Source of the DNA: Nitrospirota bacterium
GTDB lineage: Bacteria; Nitrospirota; Leptospirillia; Leptospirillales; Leptospirillaceae
Assembly (NCBI GenBank): GCA_021828525.1
Contig: JAJZGM010000001.1
Span: 1 to 43,336, forward strand
Reading direction: 5' to 3'
Length of the DNA: 43,336 nucleotides
Shown: in pieces, positions 16,191 to 24,458 of the stretch
Layout of the letters: the number at the start of each line of letters is the position of its first letter
How positions within the stretch are numbered: the stretch's first letter is position 1
Notes under the pieces: generated by a model
Seen by the model: the letters and a program-made list of their open reading frames with translations, nothing else
The model's database searches: none
What the model was told of the DNA's origin: nothing
Made by a program: the position numbers and the translations under genes

Positions 16191-16445
16191 TTATCCGTTC
16201 GGATGAATCCGATCTTTCTTCGCAAGAAGCTGTTCTTTTGTTTCGACATAATTCGGATCCGGTATGCAACATTCATCGATGGGACAGACTGCGGCACACT
16301 GGGGCTCATCGTGGAACCCTATGCATTCCGTGCAGAGATCCGGATCGATCACGTAGATAGGATCCCCTTCGCTGATAGCGTCATTCGGACACTCCGGAAG
16401 GCAGGCTCCGCAGGAGATACAATTATCGGCAATCAAAATAGACAT
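16191..16445 (-). CDS. 2[4Fe-4S] ferredoxin, Alvin (YfhL-like) type
   Basis: Small electron carrier of 84 residues. The first cluster motif is CISCGACLPECP (Cys9, 12, 15, 19). The second is CTECIGFHDEPQCAAVCP (Cys38, 41, 50, 54), with the eight-residue insertion between the second and third Cys that defines the Allochromatium vinosum-type ferredoxins, whose clusters have very low and unequal potentials. Two further cysteines (59, 60) follow. The frame is open upstream, but ATG 16445 follows AAGGAGG and starts at the conserved N-terminus. It is immediately upstream of the radical SAM gene, which needs an electron to start each cycle, so it is a natural donor (inference). Confidence 0.93.
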   Translation of the reverse strand: MSILIADNCISCGACLPECPNDAISEGDPIYVIDPDLCTECIGFHDEPQCAAVCPIDECCIPDPNYVETKEQLLAKKDRIHPNG

Positions 16446-16546
16446 CCAGGCCTCCTTGACCATTTCCTTAGCTTGCAATCAAACGCCTCAGGCCAGCGCC
16501 TGGGCACTCTCCATTATCCGGGTCCACAGAAAACCGGACATCTTCC

Positions 16547-16576
16547 AAAAAGGCCCTCTTACATGGAAAAGAGGCC
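16547..16576 (-). terminator. Terminator-like hairpin upstream of the ferredoxin gene
   Basis: Minus-strand GGCCTCTT (16576-16569) pairs with AAGAGGGCC (16560-16552) with one bulged base and an eight-base loop, followed by five T residues (16551-16547). It lies about 240-265 bases into no-gene space between the membrane protein and ferredoxin genes (16446-16682) and just downstream of a promoter-like sequence, so it may end a short leader transcript or act as an attenuator. Confidence 0.45.
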
Positions 16577-16596
16577 GAGGTTACTACAAGATCCTT

Positions 16597-16626
16597 ATTC
16601 TATCGGCAAGCCATCCCACAAATCAA
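16597..16626 (-). promoter_or_regulatory. Candidate promoter upstream of the ferredoxin-radical SAM genes
   Basis: Minus-strand TTGATT (16626-16621) and TAGAAT (16602-16597) are separated by 18 bases. The predicted start near 16590 lies about 145 bases before the ferredoxin ATG and only about 14 bases before the terminator-like hairpin. It is the best promoter match in this 237-base gap. Confidence 0.4.
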
Positions 16627-16682
16627 CTGATTTGTTCAGAATTTCACAGCGGCCACATTTTAGGTGCGGCCCCCTTCCGACA

Positions 16683-17522
16683 TCATATCAGAATCCCAAG
16701 ATTCAGGAAGAGGAACCGGGAAAAGGCCTCTCCGAAGAGGATCATGAGAAGCGCCACATAGAGCAGTCCCGTGGCGGCCTGGGTCGAATGCATCCGGACG
16801 GTGCGGTACGCCAGTATGGAGATCACCAGTCCCCCGATCACCCCGACGAGAAGTCTTCCCCAGAGGTAGAGCCCCTGGAAAGACTCCAGGAGAAGCCCTT
16901 CGGCAAAACCAGGCCGTCCCTGCCAGTCCATCCACGTCAGGACTCCCGAAAGGATGGCCGTCAGGGCGGTGCATCCAAGAAGGGCCCGGGCAAGAAAGGC
17001 CAGCGGTTCGATGGGAAGGGTGGGGTTGGTCAGGTAGAAGTGCCCCCAGTTCATGGCAAGAAGAACGGCTCCCAGGAGAAACGAAGAGACAAACATGGTC
17101 ACGAGAAGGATCAATCCCGAGACGGACAGGCTGAGGGAGGCATTCAGGATCAGGGTGGCCGTACCCGTGGCCCCCAGAAGCAGGAGGGCACAAATATTGA
17201 GGACCGGTCGTGTGATGGGACGGATCCGGTTCCAGGAGACAAAATTGACCAGGGAGTTGTATCCCACCAGCCCTGCCGTTCCCGACATCATGAGGTAGAC
17301 CGTCAGCTGGTCCAGACGGCCGGGATGAAAGGCAGGGATTCTCATTCCGGACGGGCCGAGGGCAAACAGGGCGCCTCCTGAAAAAAGGAGGAAAAGAAGG
17401 CCGTGCAACCGGTAAAAGGATCGGTTGACCGAAGGATACCGGTACAGGAAGGTCATGAGAAAGCATCCTCCGGCCGTCGCCTGCAAAAGAAGAAGTCCAA
17501 AGACATTGGGATGAAAGATCAT
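16683..17522 (-). CDS. Integral membrane protein of unknown function
   Basis: I do not recognise a family. The 279-residue protein is almost entirely hydrophobic, with seven or eight predicted membrane helices, for example VFGLLLLQATAGGCFLMTFL, GLLFLLFSGGALFAL, LNICALLLLGATGTATLIL, GLILLVTMFVSSFLLGAVLL and LVGVIGGLVISILA. Short loops hold Arg/His/Asn residues; HPNVFG at the start and MNWGHFYLTNPTLP near the middle stand out as possible functional histidine sites. There is no signal peptide other than the first helix. Its ATG overlaps the folB stop (ATGA), so it is co-translated with folB. Its helix and histidine pattern could suit a haem or quinone protein, but that is speculation. Confidence 0.8.
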   Translation of the reverse strand: MIFHPNVFGLLLLQATAGGCFLMTFLYRYPSVNRSFYRLHGLLFLLFSGGALFALGPSGMRIPAFHPGRLDQLTVYLMMSGTAGLVGYNSLVNFVSWNRIRPITRPVLNICALLLLGATGTATLILNASLSLSVSGLILLVTMFVSSFLLGAVLLAMNWGHFYLTNPTLPIEPLAFLARALLGCTALTAILSGVLTWMDWQGRPGFAEGLLLESFQGLYLWGRLLVGVIGGLVISILAYRTVRMHSTQAATGLLYVALLMILFGEAFSRFLFLNLGILI

Positions 17523-17950
17523 TCTGGTCCTTCCTGTATTTTTTCGTTTCTTTTCTCCTGGCGCTTCCGGGATTTCCGGTCTTCCCAGCGGGGCCGGGTT
17601 TCCCGGACCCTAAGCCCCACCCTCCCGAGGGGGAGGGGAAGAGGGGGCGGATCCTTCCAGAGGGAGAGGGTCATCCCGGCCACTCCCGGAAAGATCCCCA
17701 TGACATGGTCGACAATGGCCTCACCCAGTCGTTCGAGCAGAAAAAACTCCGATGCCTCTCCTTTGGCGACGATTTCCCGAAGAAGGCGGTCATAGTCCAC
17801 TGTCTTGTGAATGGCGTCATTGCCCCAGGGAATCTCTGAAAGTTCGATCTCTCCCGACAGAAGAAGGCGCTGGGGACGGGACCGTTCCTCCTGTCCCGTC
17901 CCGATTCTCACATGAATTGAAAGTTGTTCAAAAAAAAGAGTCTTGGACAT
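17519..17950 (-). CDS. folB: Dihydroneopterin aldolase
   Basis: Enzyme of folate synthesis that cleaves 7,8-dihydroneopterin to 6-hydroxymethyl-dihydropterin and glycolaldehyde. The 143-residue protein has the family's VRIGTGQEERSRPQRL (with the conserved Glu), KTVDYDRLL (Tyr), FFLLERLGEAIVDHV (Glu) and LSLWKDPPPLP (Lys), in the right order. Most FolB proteins have about 120 residues; this one carries an extra basic tail rich in Arg, Lys and Glu. The stop of the upstream lipoprotein gene is three bases away, and the next gene overlaps by four, so it is part of a tight operon. No other folate genes are in the window. Confidence 0.88.
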   Translation of the reverse strand: MSKTLFFEQLSIHVRIGTGQEERSRPQRLLLSGEIELSEIPWGNDAIHKTVDYDRLLREIVAKGEASEFFLLERLGEAIVDHVMGIFPGVAGMTLSLWKDPPPLPLPLGRVGLRVRETRPRWEDRKSRKRQEKRNEKIQEGPE

Positions 17951-17953
17951 CGT

Positions 17954-18436
17954 TTAAGGCCCGCTCCCCGAGACGGTCGGCAGTTTCCGGTCGATGAGGA
18001 TCCTGACGGGGGATCCTCCCACAGTTCCGTCCACGGGAACGGTCCCGCTGTACTCCCCGCTCGCAACCAGGGAGCTGCCTGATTCGAGGGAGAGACGAGC
18101 CACAAGCCGCACCGCCCCCTGGAAGTTAATCCCTGTGAGGCGGACATCCTTCTGGGAGATCTCGAAGGGGACGGGGAATGTCGGATGGACAAAGACAACG
18201 CGGGCGACAGGGAGCCAGTCCGGAGAGGTGGGTCCCTTCATCAGGGCCACCACAGCCAGGGACCCATGAGTCATCCAGAGGGGGACACGGGGATCGAGGA
18301 AGACAGTCCCCACCACCTTGCCGGGAACGTTTTCCCCGCCGGCGGGTGTTTTGGAACATCCTCCGGAAAAAAGGACCAGCAGGAACAGAAGGCATGACAG
18401 GAGTCTGCCGGCAGGGAAAAGGCGGGGTCTATTCAT
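17954..18436 (-). CDS. Lipoprotein resembling the C-terminal domain of cytochrome c maturation protein CcmI/CycH
   Basis: Protein of 160 residues. The N-terminus is a lipoprotein signal: MNRPRLFPAGR, a hydrophobic core, then LFSGGC with Cys27 as lipidation site. The remaining 120 residues follow the pattern of the periplasmic C-terminal domain of CcmI/CycH: G.V.LDP (GTVFLDPRVPLW), L.VVA..KGP, P.A...FVHPTFPVPFEI, then G.V.L.ARL.L.SG, G.Y.G.VPVDG and a final V.ILID. That domain handles apocytochrome c in System I organisms, yet this window carries System II genes. ATG 18436 is chosen to start at the signal peptide, with AAAGG upstream; a longer open frame reaches 18508. It follows rng by about 25 bases. 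Confidence 0.65.
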   Translation of the reverse strand: MNRPRLFPAGRLLSCLLFLLVLFSGGCSKTPAGGENVPGKVVGTVFLDPRVPLWMTHGSLAVVALMKGPTSPDWLPVARVVFVHPTFPVPFEISQKDVRLTGINFQGAVRLVARLSLESGSSLVASGEYSGTVPVDGTVGGSPVRILIDRKLPTVSGSGP

Positions 18437-18461
18437 AAAGTGACCTTTCGAAGGTGTCGTT

Positions 18462-20027
18462 TCATGGAGATACAATGACAAACTCCTCGATATGATAGAG
18501 TGGATCACTCTTGATGATCACCTTTCGGCGGATCACCTGCTGGACGGCATCCAGAAAAATCTTTTCCGAGGCGAGCTCCGCCTCGACATCCGGATGGACA
18601 TAGAGGATCACGCGGCGGTCCTTCGCTCCCCGACCCGAAGGAAGCTTCCGGAGATCTTCGAAAATTTCGTAGATGATCGTCCGGACGGACTTGACGTATC
18701 CCTTCCCGTCACAATAGGCGCAGGTTTCTCCCAGAAGGTGGACAAGGTCCTCCCGGACCCTTTTCCTGGACATTTCCACCAGACCCAGGTCCGAGATCTT
18801 GAGGGCATTGGTGCGGGCCTTGTCCTTCGTCAGCATTTCCTGAAGCCCCTGGAAAACCCTCTCCCGGTTTTTTTCCTTTTCCATGTCGATGAAATCAAGG
18901 ATGATGATTCCTCCGATGTTGCGAAGGCGCAACTGATGGGCGATTTCCTCCACCGCCTCGAGATTGGTCTTGAGGATGGTCTCCTCCGGATCCTTGTCCC
19001 CGACAAATCGCCCCGTATTCACATCAACCACCGTCAGGGCTTCGGCCCGGTCGATCACGAGGTAGCCTCCGGATTTGAGCCAGACCTTCTTCTCGAGGGC
19101 CCGGGCGACCTGCTGGTCGACCGAATATTCCTGAAAGAGAGATGATTTTCTGCTCCAGAGTTCGATTTTGTCTGCATAGGCTGGCAGATAGGTCCGGACA
19201 AATTCGAGAACCCGCTGGTGCTCTTTCTGGCTGTCGATGAGGAGACGGTCGACTTCGTTTGTCAGGTAGTCCCGTATTGTCCGGAAAACCACGTCCAGGT
19301 CGACACGAACGAGCGCCGGGGCCCGGACAGTCTCCTTCTTTGACTTGATGTCCTCCCAGAGAAGATCGAGGAAAACCATGTCCATCCTGGCTTCGTCCTC
19401 GGTCATCCCTTCCGCGACTGTCCGGATGATATACCCGCCCTTGTGGGTCCGGAGCCCCCCCACGATCTCCTTCAGCCTCTGTCTCTCTCCCTCGTTCGTG
19501 ATCCTGCGGGAGACTCCGATATGGTTGACCTGGGGCATATAGACAAGATAGCGGCCGGGAAGGCTGATATAGGTTGTTGCCCGAGGGCCCTTGGTACTGA
19601 TCGGGTCCTTTGTCGTCTGGATCAGAAGCTCCTGTCCATCGGTCAACAGCTCCTCGATGGGGCGTCTTCCCGAACGTTTTGCTGGCTCCGGCGGGGCCTC
19701 CCCTTCGGGGGTGGCCGGAATGGACACTGGGGTTTCTTCCTCGATCACCGCCCCCGGAGGAGACTCCTCACGCAGGGCATCGGGAAGCGTCTCGGTGCCT
19801 TCGACAAAGATATCGTCAACATAGAGAAAGGCGGCTTTTTCAAGACCGATATCCACAAAGGCTGCCTGCATTCCCGGGAGCACCTTGCTCACCTTTCCCT
19901 TGTAGATATTTCCCACGATCCCCTGGGCCTGCTTCCTGTCAAAAAAGTATTCGGCCAGACGTCCGCCCTCGACGATGGCCACCTTCGTCTCTTCTTCAGT
20001 CACATGAATCAGGATTTCCGAACCCAT
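18462..20027 (-). CDS. rng: Ribonuclease G (RNase E/G family)
   Basis: Endoribonuclease for rRNA maturation and mRNA decay (521 residues). An N-terminal S1 domain (GIVGNIYKGKVSKVLPGMQA, FVDIGLEKAAFLYVDD) is interrupted by about 45 residues rich in Glu and Pro (residues 82-126). The catalytic DNase I-like domain carries Asp335 in LTVVDVNTGRF and Asp378 in IIILDFIDM, which bind magnesium. The zinc-link CAYC near residue 435 is present, with GLVEMSRKRVR before it. The protein ends soon after, with no RNase E-type degradosome scaffold, so RNase G is the better name. The start ATG 20027 follows GGAGGG. It heads the rng-lipoprotein-folB-membrane protein operon. Confidence 0.95.
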   Translation of the reverse strand: MGSEILIHVTEEETKVAIVEGGRLAEYFFDRKQAQGIVGNIYKGKVSKVLPGMQAAFVDIGLEKAAFLYVDDIFVEGTETLPDALREESPPGAVIEEETPVSIPATPEGEAPPEPAKRSGRRPIEELLTDGQELLIQTTKDPISTKGPRATTYISLPGRYLVYMPQVNHIGVSRRITNEGERQRLKEIVGGLRTHKGGYIIRTVAEGMTEDEARMDMVFLDLLWEDIKSKKETVRAPALVRVDLDVVFRTIRDYLTNEVDRLLIDSQKEHQRVLEFVRTYLPAYADKIELWSRKSSLFQEYSVDQQVARALEKKVWLKSGGYLVIDRAEALTVVDVNTGRFVGDKDPEETILKTNLEAVEEIAHQLRLRNIGGIIILDFIDMEKEKNRERVFQGLQEMLTKDKARTNALKISDLGLVEMSRKRVREDLVHLLGETCAYCDGKGYVKSVRTIIYEIFEDLRKLPSGRGAKDRRVILYVHPDVEAELASEKIFLDAVQQVIRRKVIIKSDPLYHIEEFVIVSP

Positions 20028-20068
20028 TCTCTACCCTCCTGCAACGACCATTAAAATCCTCCGGCATC

Positions 20069-20094
20069 AAAAATCCTGTCCTCACGAGGAGGAC
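20069..20094 (-). terminator. Possible terminator after rodA
   Basis: Minus-strand GTCCTC-CTCGT-GAGGAC is a six-base-pair stem followed by AGGA and five T residues. It lies in the 122-base gap between rodA and rng, about 55 bases past the rodA stop. The stem is short, so termination may be partial. Confidence 0.4.
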
Positions 20095-20149
20095 TCCATC
20101 CTAGACCTTCAGGAAATCATTCGGAAGCCGTGTGATCCGCAAACCGGCG

Positions 20150-21241
20150 TTATCTCTTTGCATAAAAGCGGACATTCATCAAAAGAGCCATGGCTCCCAG
20201 AGACACAATCATGGCCGACCCCCCATAACTCATCAGAGGCATCGGAACCCCCACGACAGGAAGTATCCCGAGCACCATCAGGACATTGATCAGAAAACAA
20301 AACAGGAAAAAACCCGTCACCCCAGCCGAAAGATAGAACCCAGCAGGGTCCCGACAATCCATGGCTGTGCGGAAACCGAACCAGACCAGATAGGAGACCA
20401 AACCCAGGAAGATCAGGGCTCCGGCAAATCCCCATTCCTCCGTAAAAACGGCAAAGACAAAATCGGTATGTGCTCCGGGAAGGAACTGGTAGCGCACCTG
20501 TGTGGCCCCGGACAACCCTTGACCGAACCACCCCCCCGATCCGACCGCCACGATGGACTGGATGGTGTGGTATCCGAGGCCGGAAGGATCGGAAGCGGGA
20601 TCGATGAAAGCCCGGATCCTGTCCTTCTGGAACTCGTGGAGGTGTGCCCAGACCCCTTCCCAGAGAACCGGAAAGAAGGCCAATCCTCCCAGGACAGAGA
20701 TGGTCACGATCCTGGAAGGAATTCCCTTCAGAAAAACGAAGACGGAAAAGATGATCATCAATTCAAATGCCGTGCCAAGATCCGGCTGCCTCGCGATCAA
20801 AAGGGCCGGGAAAACCGAGGCCAGGAGAGCGGCGGCGAAACGCCCCGGCCGTAGTGGGACATCCCGTTTTTCCGGGACGAAAAGCCATGTCAGAAAGAGA
20901 ATCAGCCCCAGGATCATGAACTCCGAGGGCTGGATCTGGAACCACCCCAGCCCGATCCAGCGTCTTGCTCCATGGCTGGCATGTCCGGCAAGAAAGACGA
21001 TGGCGAGAAGCGCCAGGACAACCCCGTATATCCAGAGGGCATTTTTCAGAAAAAGGGGATAGGGAACAAGGAGGATGCCAAGTCCCATAAGAAGGCCAAA
21101 AACCTCCCAGAGTCCCTGCTTGACAGCCAGATAGGGTGTCACGGAGAACAGGGTCAGAAGATCGATTAACAGGAGGGCGGACAGAACCACCAGAAAGGCT
21201 GGATGGACCCTGACAACATAGAGGAGAATTTTGGCGATCAA
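20150..21241 (-). CDS. rodA: Rod-shape-determining SEDS glycosyltransferase RodA
   Basis: SEDS-family peptidoglycan polymerase (363 residues) that works with PBP2 in cell elongation. About ten membrane helices are visible. Characteristic features are the soluble-face WIGLGWFQIQPSEFMILGLI (conserved in RodA/FtsW), RQPDLGTAFELMIIF, and the late segments GLSGATQVRYQFLPGAHTDF and VFTEEWGFAGALIFLG followed by VVGVPMPLMSYGGSAM. The start is a TTG at 21241, about 18 bases after the mrdA stop, with GAGGAAGG upstream; no better start was seen. It is the last gene of the mreBCD-mrdA-rodA cluster. Confidence 0.95.
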   Translation of the reverse strand: MIAKILLYVVRVHPAFLVVLSALLLIDLLTLFSVTPYLAVKQGLWEVFGLLMGLGILLVPYPLFLKNALWIYGVVLALLAIVFLAGHASHGARRWIGLGWFQIQPSEFMILGLILFLTWLFVPEKRDVPLRPGRFAAALLASVFPALLIARQPDLGTAFELMIIFSVFVFLKGIPSRIVTISVLGGLAFFPVLWEGVWAHLHEFQKDRIRAFIDPASDPSGLGYHTIQSIVAVGSGGWFGQGLSGATQVRYQFLPGAHTDFVFAVFTEEWGFAGALIFLGLVSYLVWFGFRTAMDCRDPAGFYLSAGVTGFFLFCFLINVLMVLGILPVVGVPMPLMSYGGSAMIVSLGAMALLMNVRFYAKR

Positions 21242-21258
21242 ATTCCAGTGTCCCTTCC

Positions 21259-23103
21259 TCAGGATGCAACGGCCGGCGCGGGATTTCCTTTTTCTGCCAG
21301 CCGCGTAATGTAGAACATGCGGAAAATCTCCCGGGCCACAGGCCCGGCCACATCTCCGCCGTCTCCTCCGTTTTCGATCAGGACGGCAACAACGATCCTG
21401 GGATCATCGAAGGGCCCGAACCCCACAAACCAGGAGTCGGCCTTCGGACGCTTGATGCCCTTGTTTTTTCCACGGTTGCTGACGACCTGGGCCGTCCCGG
21501 TCTTTCCTGCGATGGCAAAAAACGGCAGGTCCACCGGATGGCCCGTCCCGTGCGGAGCCGCCACAACATCCCTGAGATCGCCGCGGACAATATCGAAATC
21601 CTTTTTGGGAATCGGTATGGGAGTCAGGTCTGCGGCCCCGGAACTTCCCCCTTTTTCCTTCTCCCCGAGCAGGAGATGGGGGTGCGAGAGTTGTCCCTTC
21701 ATGGCCACAGCTCCCATCAATCTGGCCATTTCAAGGGGAGTGACGGTCAGAAAGCCCTGTCCGATGGCCAGGGGGGGCGTTTCTCCCGGGTACCAGGACG
21801 TGTGGAGATATTTCCTCTTCCACTCCCTGTCAGGGACAACTCCCGAAAGTTCGGCCGGAAGATCGATTCCCGTCCGGGAGCCCAGCCCAAAAAGGCGGGC
21901 CACCCTGGCAATGGGTTCGGGACCCAGGGTCATTCCAAGGTGATAGAAGTAAATGTCGCAGGACTGCTCGATCGCCTTGTGAAGATGGAGCGTTCCATGC
22001 CCCCCCCTCTTCCAGTCGTGAAAGATCACGGATCCGACCCGGAAAGTTCCTGCGCAATGGAAGGGGGCCTCGGGATCAAGCTTGTGTTCCGTCAGACCAG
22101 CCAAGGTGGTGACGATCTTGAAGACCGAGCCTGGAGGGTAAAGCCCCTGGACGGCACGGTCCGTCATCGGGTGGTCGGTGGCATGGACGAGAGTGTTCCA
22201 GCGGGCGGAACTCATGGCCTGCGAAAGCTCTTCCGAGTTGTAGGAGGGATGGCTTGCCAGGGCAAGGATTTCTCCGTTTCTGGGATCTAACGCCACGACG
22301 GCACCACGCCTGTCTCCCAGAAACCGTTCCGCAGTCATCTGGAGCCTCATGTCGATCGTGAGCCTGAGCGAGCGGCCCTCTTTCGGTGGGTCGTTCCTGA
22401 GATTCCGGACCATCCGGCCGTGGGAGTCGACCAGCTTGCGTCTCAGGCCGGGAGCTCCCTGGAGGAGGGCGTCATATTCCTTTTCGATTCCCGACTTGCC
22501 TATTCCTGTTCCCGGAGGAAGATGGCGATAGAAAGACCCCTTGAGGTCGGACGCGGTGAAAGACCCGACATAACCCAAAAGATGGGCCCCGATATTGTCC
22601 GGGGGGTAGATCCGCTTTGGCATGACCTGGATGTAAAAACCCGGCAACCGGTAAAGATCCATGTTGACCCGGCCGACCTGGGCCATGGAAAGTCCTGTCT
22701 CCAGGGGGACGGGCATGTGGGGGGGAAGGACGAATCCCAGACGGGAGAGGGCATGCCGGAGTTTGCTCGCGGGGATTCCGAGATCAAAGGCAAGCCACGC
22801 CAGTTCGCGGCGAGGATGGCGGACCTCCCCCGGAATTTCGAAAACGGCAAAATCCGGTCCATTGCGGACCAGAACCACACCATTCCTGTCGGTAATTTCT
22901 CCGCGGAGGGGAGGGATGGGCACAACTTTTACGACATTGTCCCTGGCAAGGGCCAGATAATGGCGGTGTTTGATCACCTGGACCACATAAAGGCGAACAA
23001 CCACCACCGCGATGCCCAGCCAGAAGACAAAAATCAACCCGTTGAGACGGGCCCTCGGAGATCCTAGGATCCCATTTTTATGAAAGCGGAATTCCGATGC
23101 CAT
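21259..23103 (-). CDS. mrdA: Penicillin-binding protein 2 (peptidoglycan transpeptidase)
   Basis: Class B penicillin-binding protein (614 residues) that crosslinks peptidoglycan during elongation, paired with RodA. One N-terminal helix (LIFVFWLGIAVVVVRLYVV) anchors it. A pedestal domain follows, and the transpeptidase domain has Ser326 in PGSVFK (SxxK), SCD as the SxN motif and KTGTAQ near residues 534-539. These are the normal PBP2 motifs, so it should bind beta-lactams. ATG 23103 overlaps the end of mreD by about 26 bases and has no clear ribosome-binding site, so translation is probably coupled to mreD. Confidence 0.96.
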   Translation of the reverse strand: MASEFRFHKNGILGSPRARLNGLIFVFWLGIAVVVVRLYVVQVIKHRHYLALARDNVVKVVPIPPLRGEITDRNGVVLVRNGPDFAVFEIPGEVRHPRRELAWLAFDLGIPASKLRHALSRLGFVLPPHMPVPLETGLSMAQVGRVNMDLYRLPGFYIQVMPKRIYPPDNIGAHLLGYVGSFTASDLKGSFYRHLPPGTGIGKSGIEKEYDALLQGAPGLRRKLVDSHGRMVRNLRNDPPKEGRSLRLTIDMRLQMTAERFLGDRRGAVVALDPRNGEILALASHPSYNSEELSQAMSSARWNTLVHATDHPMTDRAVQGLYPPGSVFKIVTTLAGLTEHKLDPEAPFHCAGTFRVGSVIFHDWKRGGHGTLHLHKAIEQSCDIYFYHLGMTLGPEPIARVARLFGLGSRTGIDLPAELSGVVPDREWKRKYLHTSWYPGETPPLAIGQGFLTVTPLEMARLMGAVAMKGQLSHPHLLLGEKEKGGSSGAADLTPIPIPKKDFDIVRGDLRDVVAAPHGTGHPVDLPFFAIAGKTGTAQVVSNRGKNKGIKRPKADSWFVGFGPFDDPRIVVAVLIENGGDGGDVAGPVAREIFRMFYITRLAEKGNPAPAVAS

Positions 23104-23593
23104 GTTGTTTTCGGGACGGAGGACCGGCTGTCCACCCCAGGGATCTCCTCACAAAAACGAGCATCATCCCCAGGAGTCCTGTCACCCCGTCCATCACCAG
23201 CCAATCTTTGAATAATTGTGTCTCAAGGGGGTAATCAAGAAGCTTCCTGACAAGAAGTCCAGCCCCCATATCGATACCGAGGACGATCCATACCATAAGG
23301 TACTGCCTGACACCAGAGCCTGTCGAAAAATCCGAAAGCCGTGAAAAGAGCCAGGCTTCGGAAAGATACAGAAGCACCCAGAAGGATCCCGGCCCATAGG
23401 AAACAAGAGAGAGGACGAGACCGGCCAGTAAGCCCAGGAGAAGGAACCCGTACTTCTCCTTCTTCTGCAGAAGGAAAAAAAGGAACAACGGAACCGGATT
23501 GATCCACGCAGACAGGTAAGGAAACCATCGAAGTCCGGAAACCGCCAGAACAATAAGAAGAACCAGAATCATGGCCCGGACCGGAAGGTTCAC
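23078..23593 (-). CDS. mreD: Rod-shape-determining protein MreD
   Basis: Small integral membrane protein (171 residues) of the elongasome. It has about five hydrophobic helices and low sequence conservation, as usual for MreD; the call rests largely on position between mreC and mrdA together with the membrane topology. Recognisable pieces are an N-terminal helix (MILVLLIVLAVSGLRWFPY), NPVPLFLFFLL and FLLLGLLAGLVLSLVSYGPG. The start is GTG 23593, overlapping the mreC stop by four bases (GTGA). Confidence 0.85.
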   Translation of the reverse strand: MNLPVRAMILVLLIVLAVSGLRWFPYLSAWINPVPLFLFFLLQKKEKYGFLLLGLLAGLVLSLVSYGPGSFWVLLYLSEAWLFSRLSDFSTGSGVRQYLMVWIVLGIDMGAGLLVRKLLDYPLETQLFKDWLVMDGVTGLLGMMLVFVRRSLGWTAGPPSRKQHGIGIPLS

Positions 23594-24450
23594 TGTCGCC
23601 CCTTTCCAAGAAGGGGTTTTTCTGTCCAGTCGAGCGGCGGAACAAGGACCATGACGGCATACAGGGACTCGAGCTTCTCGGCACTATCGAGCCTGATCGA
23701 CTGAAACAACTGGTGACGGGAGTTTCCGCTCCGGACGACGGTACCGATCAGTTGATCCGGCGGGAAGAAGCCGTCTTCTCCGGTCGTCACCACATGCACG
23801 CCATTTTCTGTCGACGCCATGGAGGGAATATATTCGAGCCTGAGAAAGTGCCCTGTCCCCCGTCCCCGCACAAGTCCATTCTGCCCCGAATCCTGAAGTC
23901 GTCCTTCCAGCGCAAACATCGGATCCTCGATCCAGAGGACCTGCGAGAATCCGGAAAAAACCCGCACAACATAACCGACGATGCCGTTGGTCCCGATCAC
24001 TCCATCCCTGACGTGGACTCCCCTTTTTTTCCCGCAGTCCAGAAGAAGGGTTTTGGGAGCGGCCGTCGGATTGTCCGCAATCACATGACAGGCAATTTCC
24101 CTTTGCGGAATCCTTTTCTTAAGGTCGAGCAAAGCCTTGAGATCCTCACTTCTCAGGAAAAGCTCCCGGTCGTGTTGAAGAGAGTTCCTGAGGGTCTCGA
24201 CCTCCAGCCGGAGCGTGCGATTTTCTTCTTCGCTCCTGACAAGATGAAGATAATGGGTCCAGAGTCCGGTCGATCCTTGCGAGAGGTCTGTGACTTCCAA
24301 AAGGACGAGACGGAAAGCCTTCAGGGGAGGGTCAAGAACCCAGCGCCGGAAAAAATCCGGATAGAATCCGAGAACCACAAACATCACCAGAACAATCAGA
24401 AAAACCGGAACGGCCTTAATGGATTTTGGTCGTTTCAGGGAAGGTCGCAC
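23590..24450 (-). CDS. mreC: Rod-shape-determining protein MreC
   Basis: Periplasmic scaffold of the elongasome (286 residues), linking MreB/MreD to PBP2. The order is a short cytoplasmic start, one membrane helix (VPVFLIVLVMFVVLGFY), a coiled-coil-like stretch (SEEENRTLRLEVETLRNSL) and the two beta domains, with KTLLLDCGKKRGVHVRDGVI, GTNGIVGYVVRVFSGFSQVL and ALEGRLQDSGQNGLVRG, all typical. GTG 24450 is the likely start, nine bases after the mreB stop. The gene overlaps mreD by four bases. Confidence 0.93.
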   Translation of the reverse strand: MRPSLKRPKSIKAVPVFLIVLVMFVVLGFYPDFFRRWVLDPPLKAFRLVLLEVTDLSQGSTGLWTHYLHLVRSEEENRTLRLEVETLRNSLQHDRELFLRSEDLKALLDLKKRIPQREIACHVIADNPTAAPKTLLLDCGKKRGVHVRDGVIGTNGIVGYVVRVFSGFSQVLWIEDPMFALEGRLQDSGQNGLVRGRGTGHFLRLEYIPSMASTENGVHVVTTGEDGFFPPDQLIGTVVRSGNSRHQLFQSIRLDSAEKLESLYAVMVLVPPLDWTEKPLLGKGRQ

Positions 24451-24458
24451 CGTTTCGC

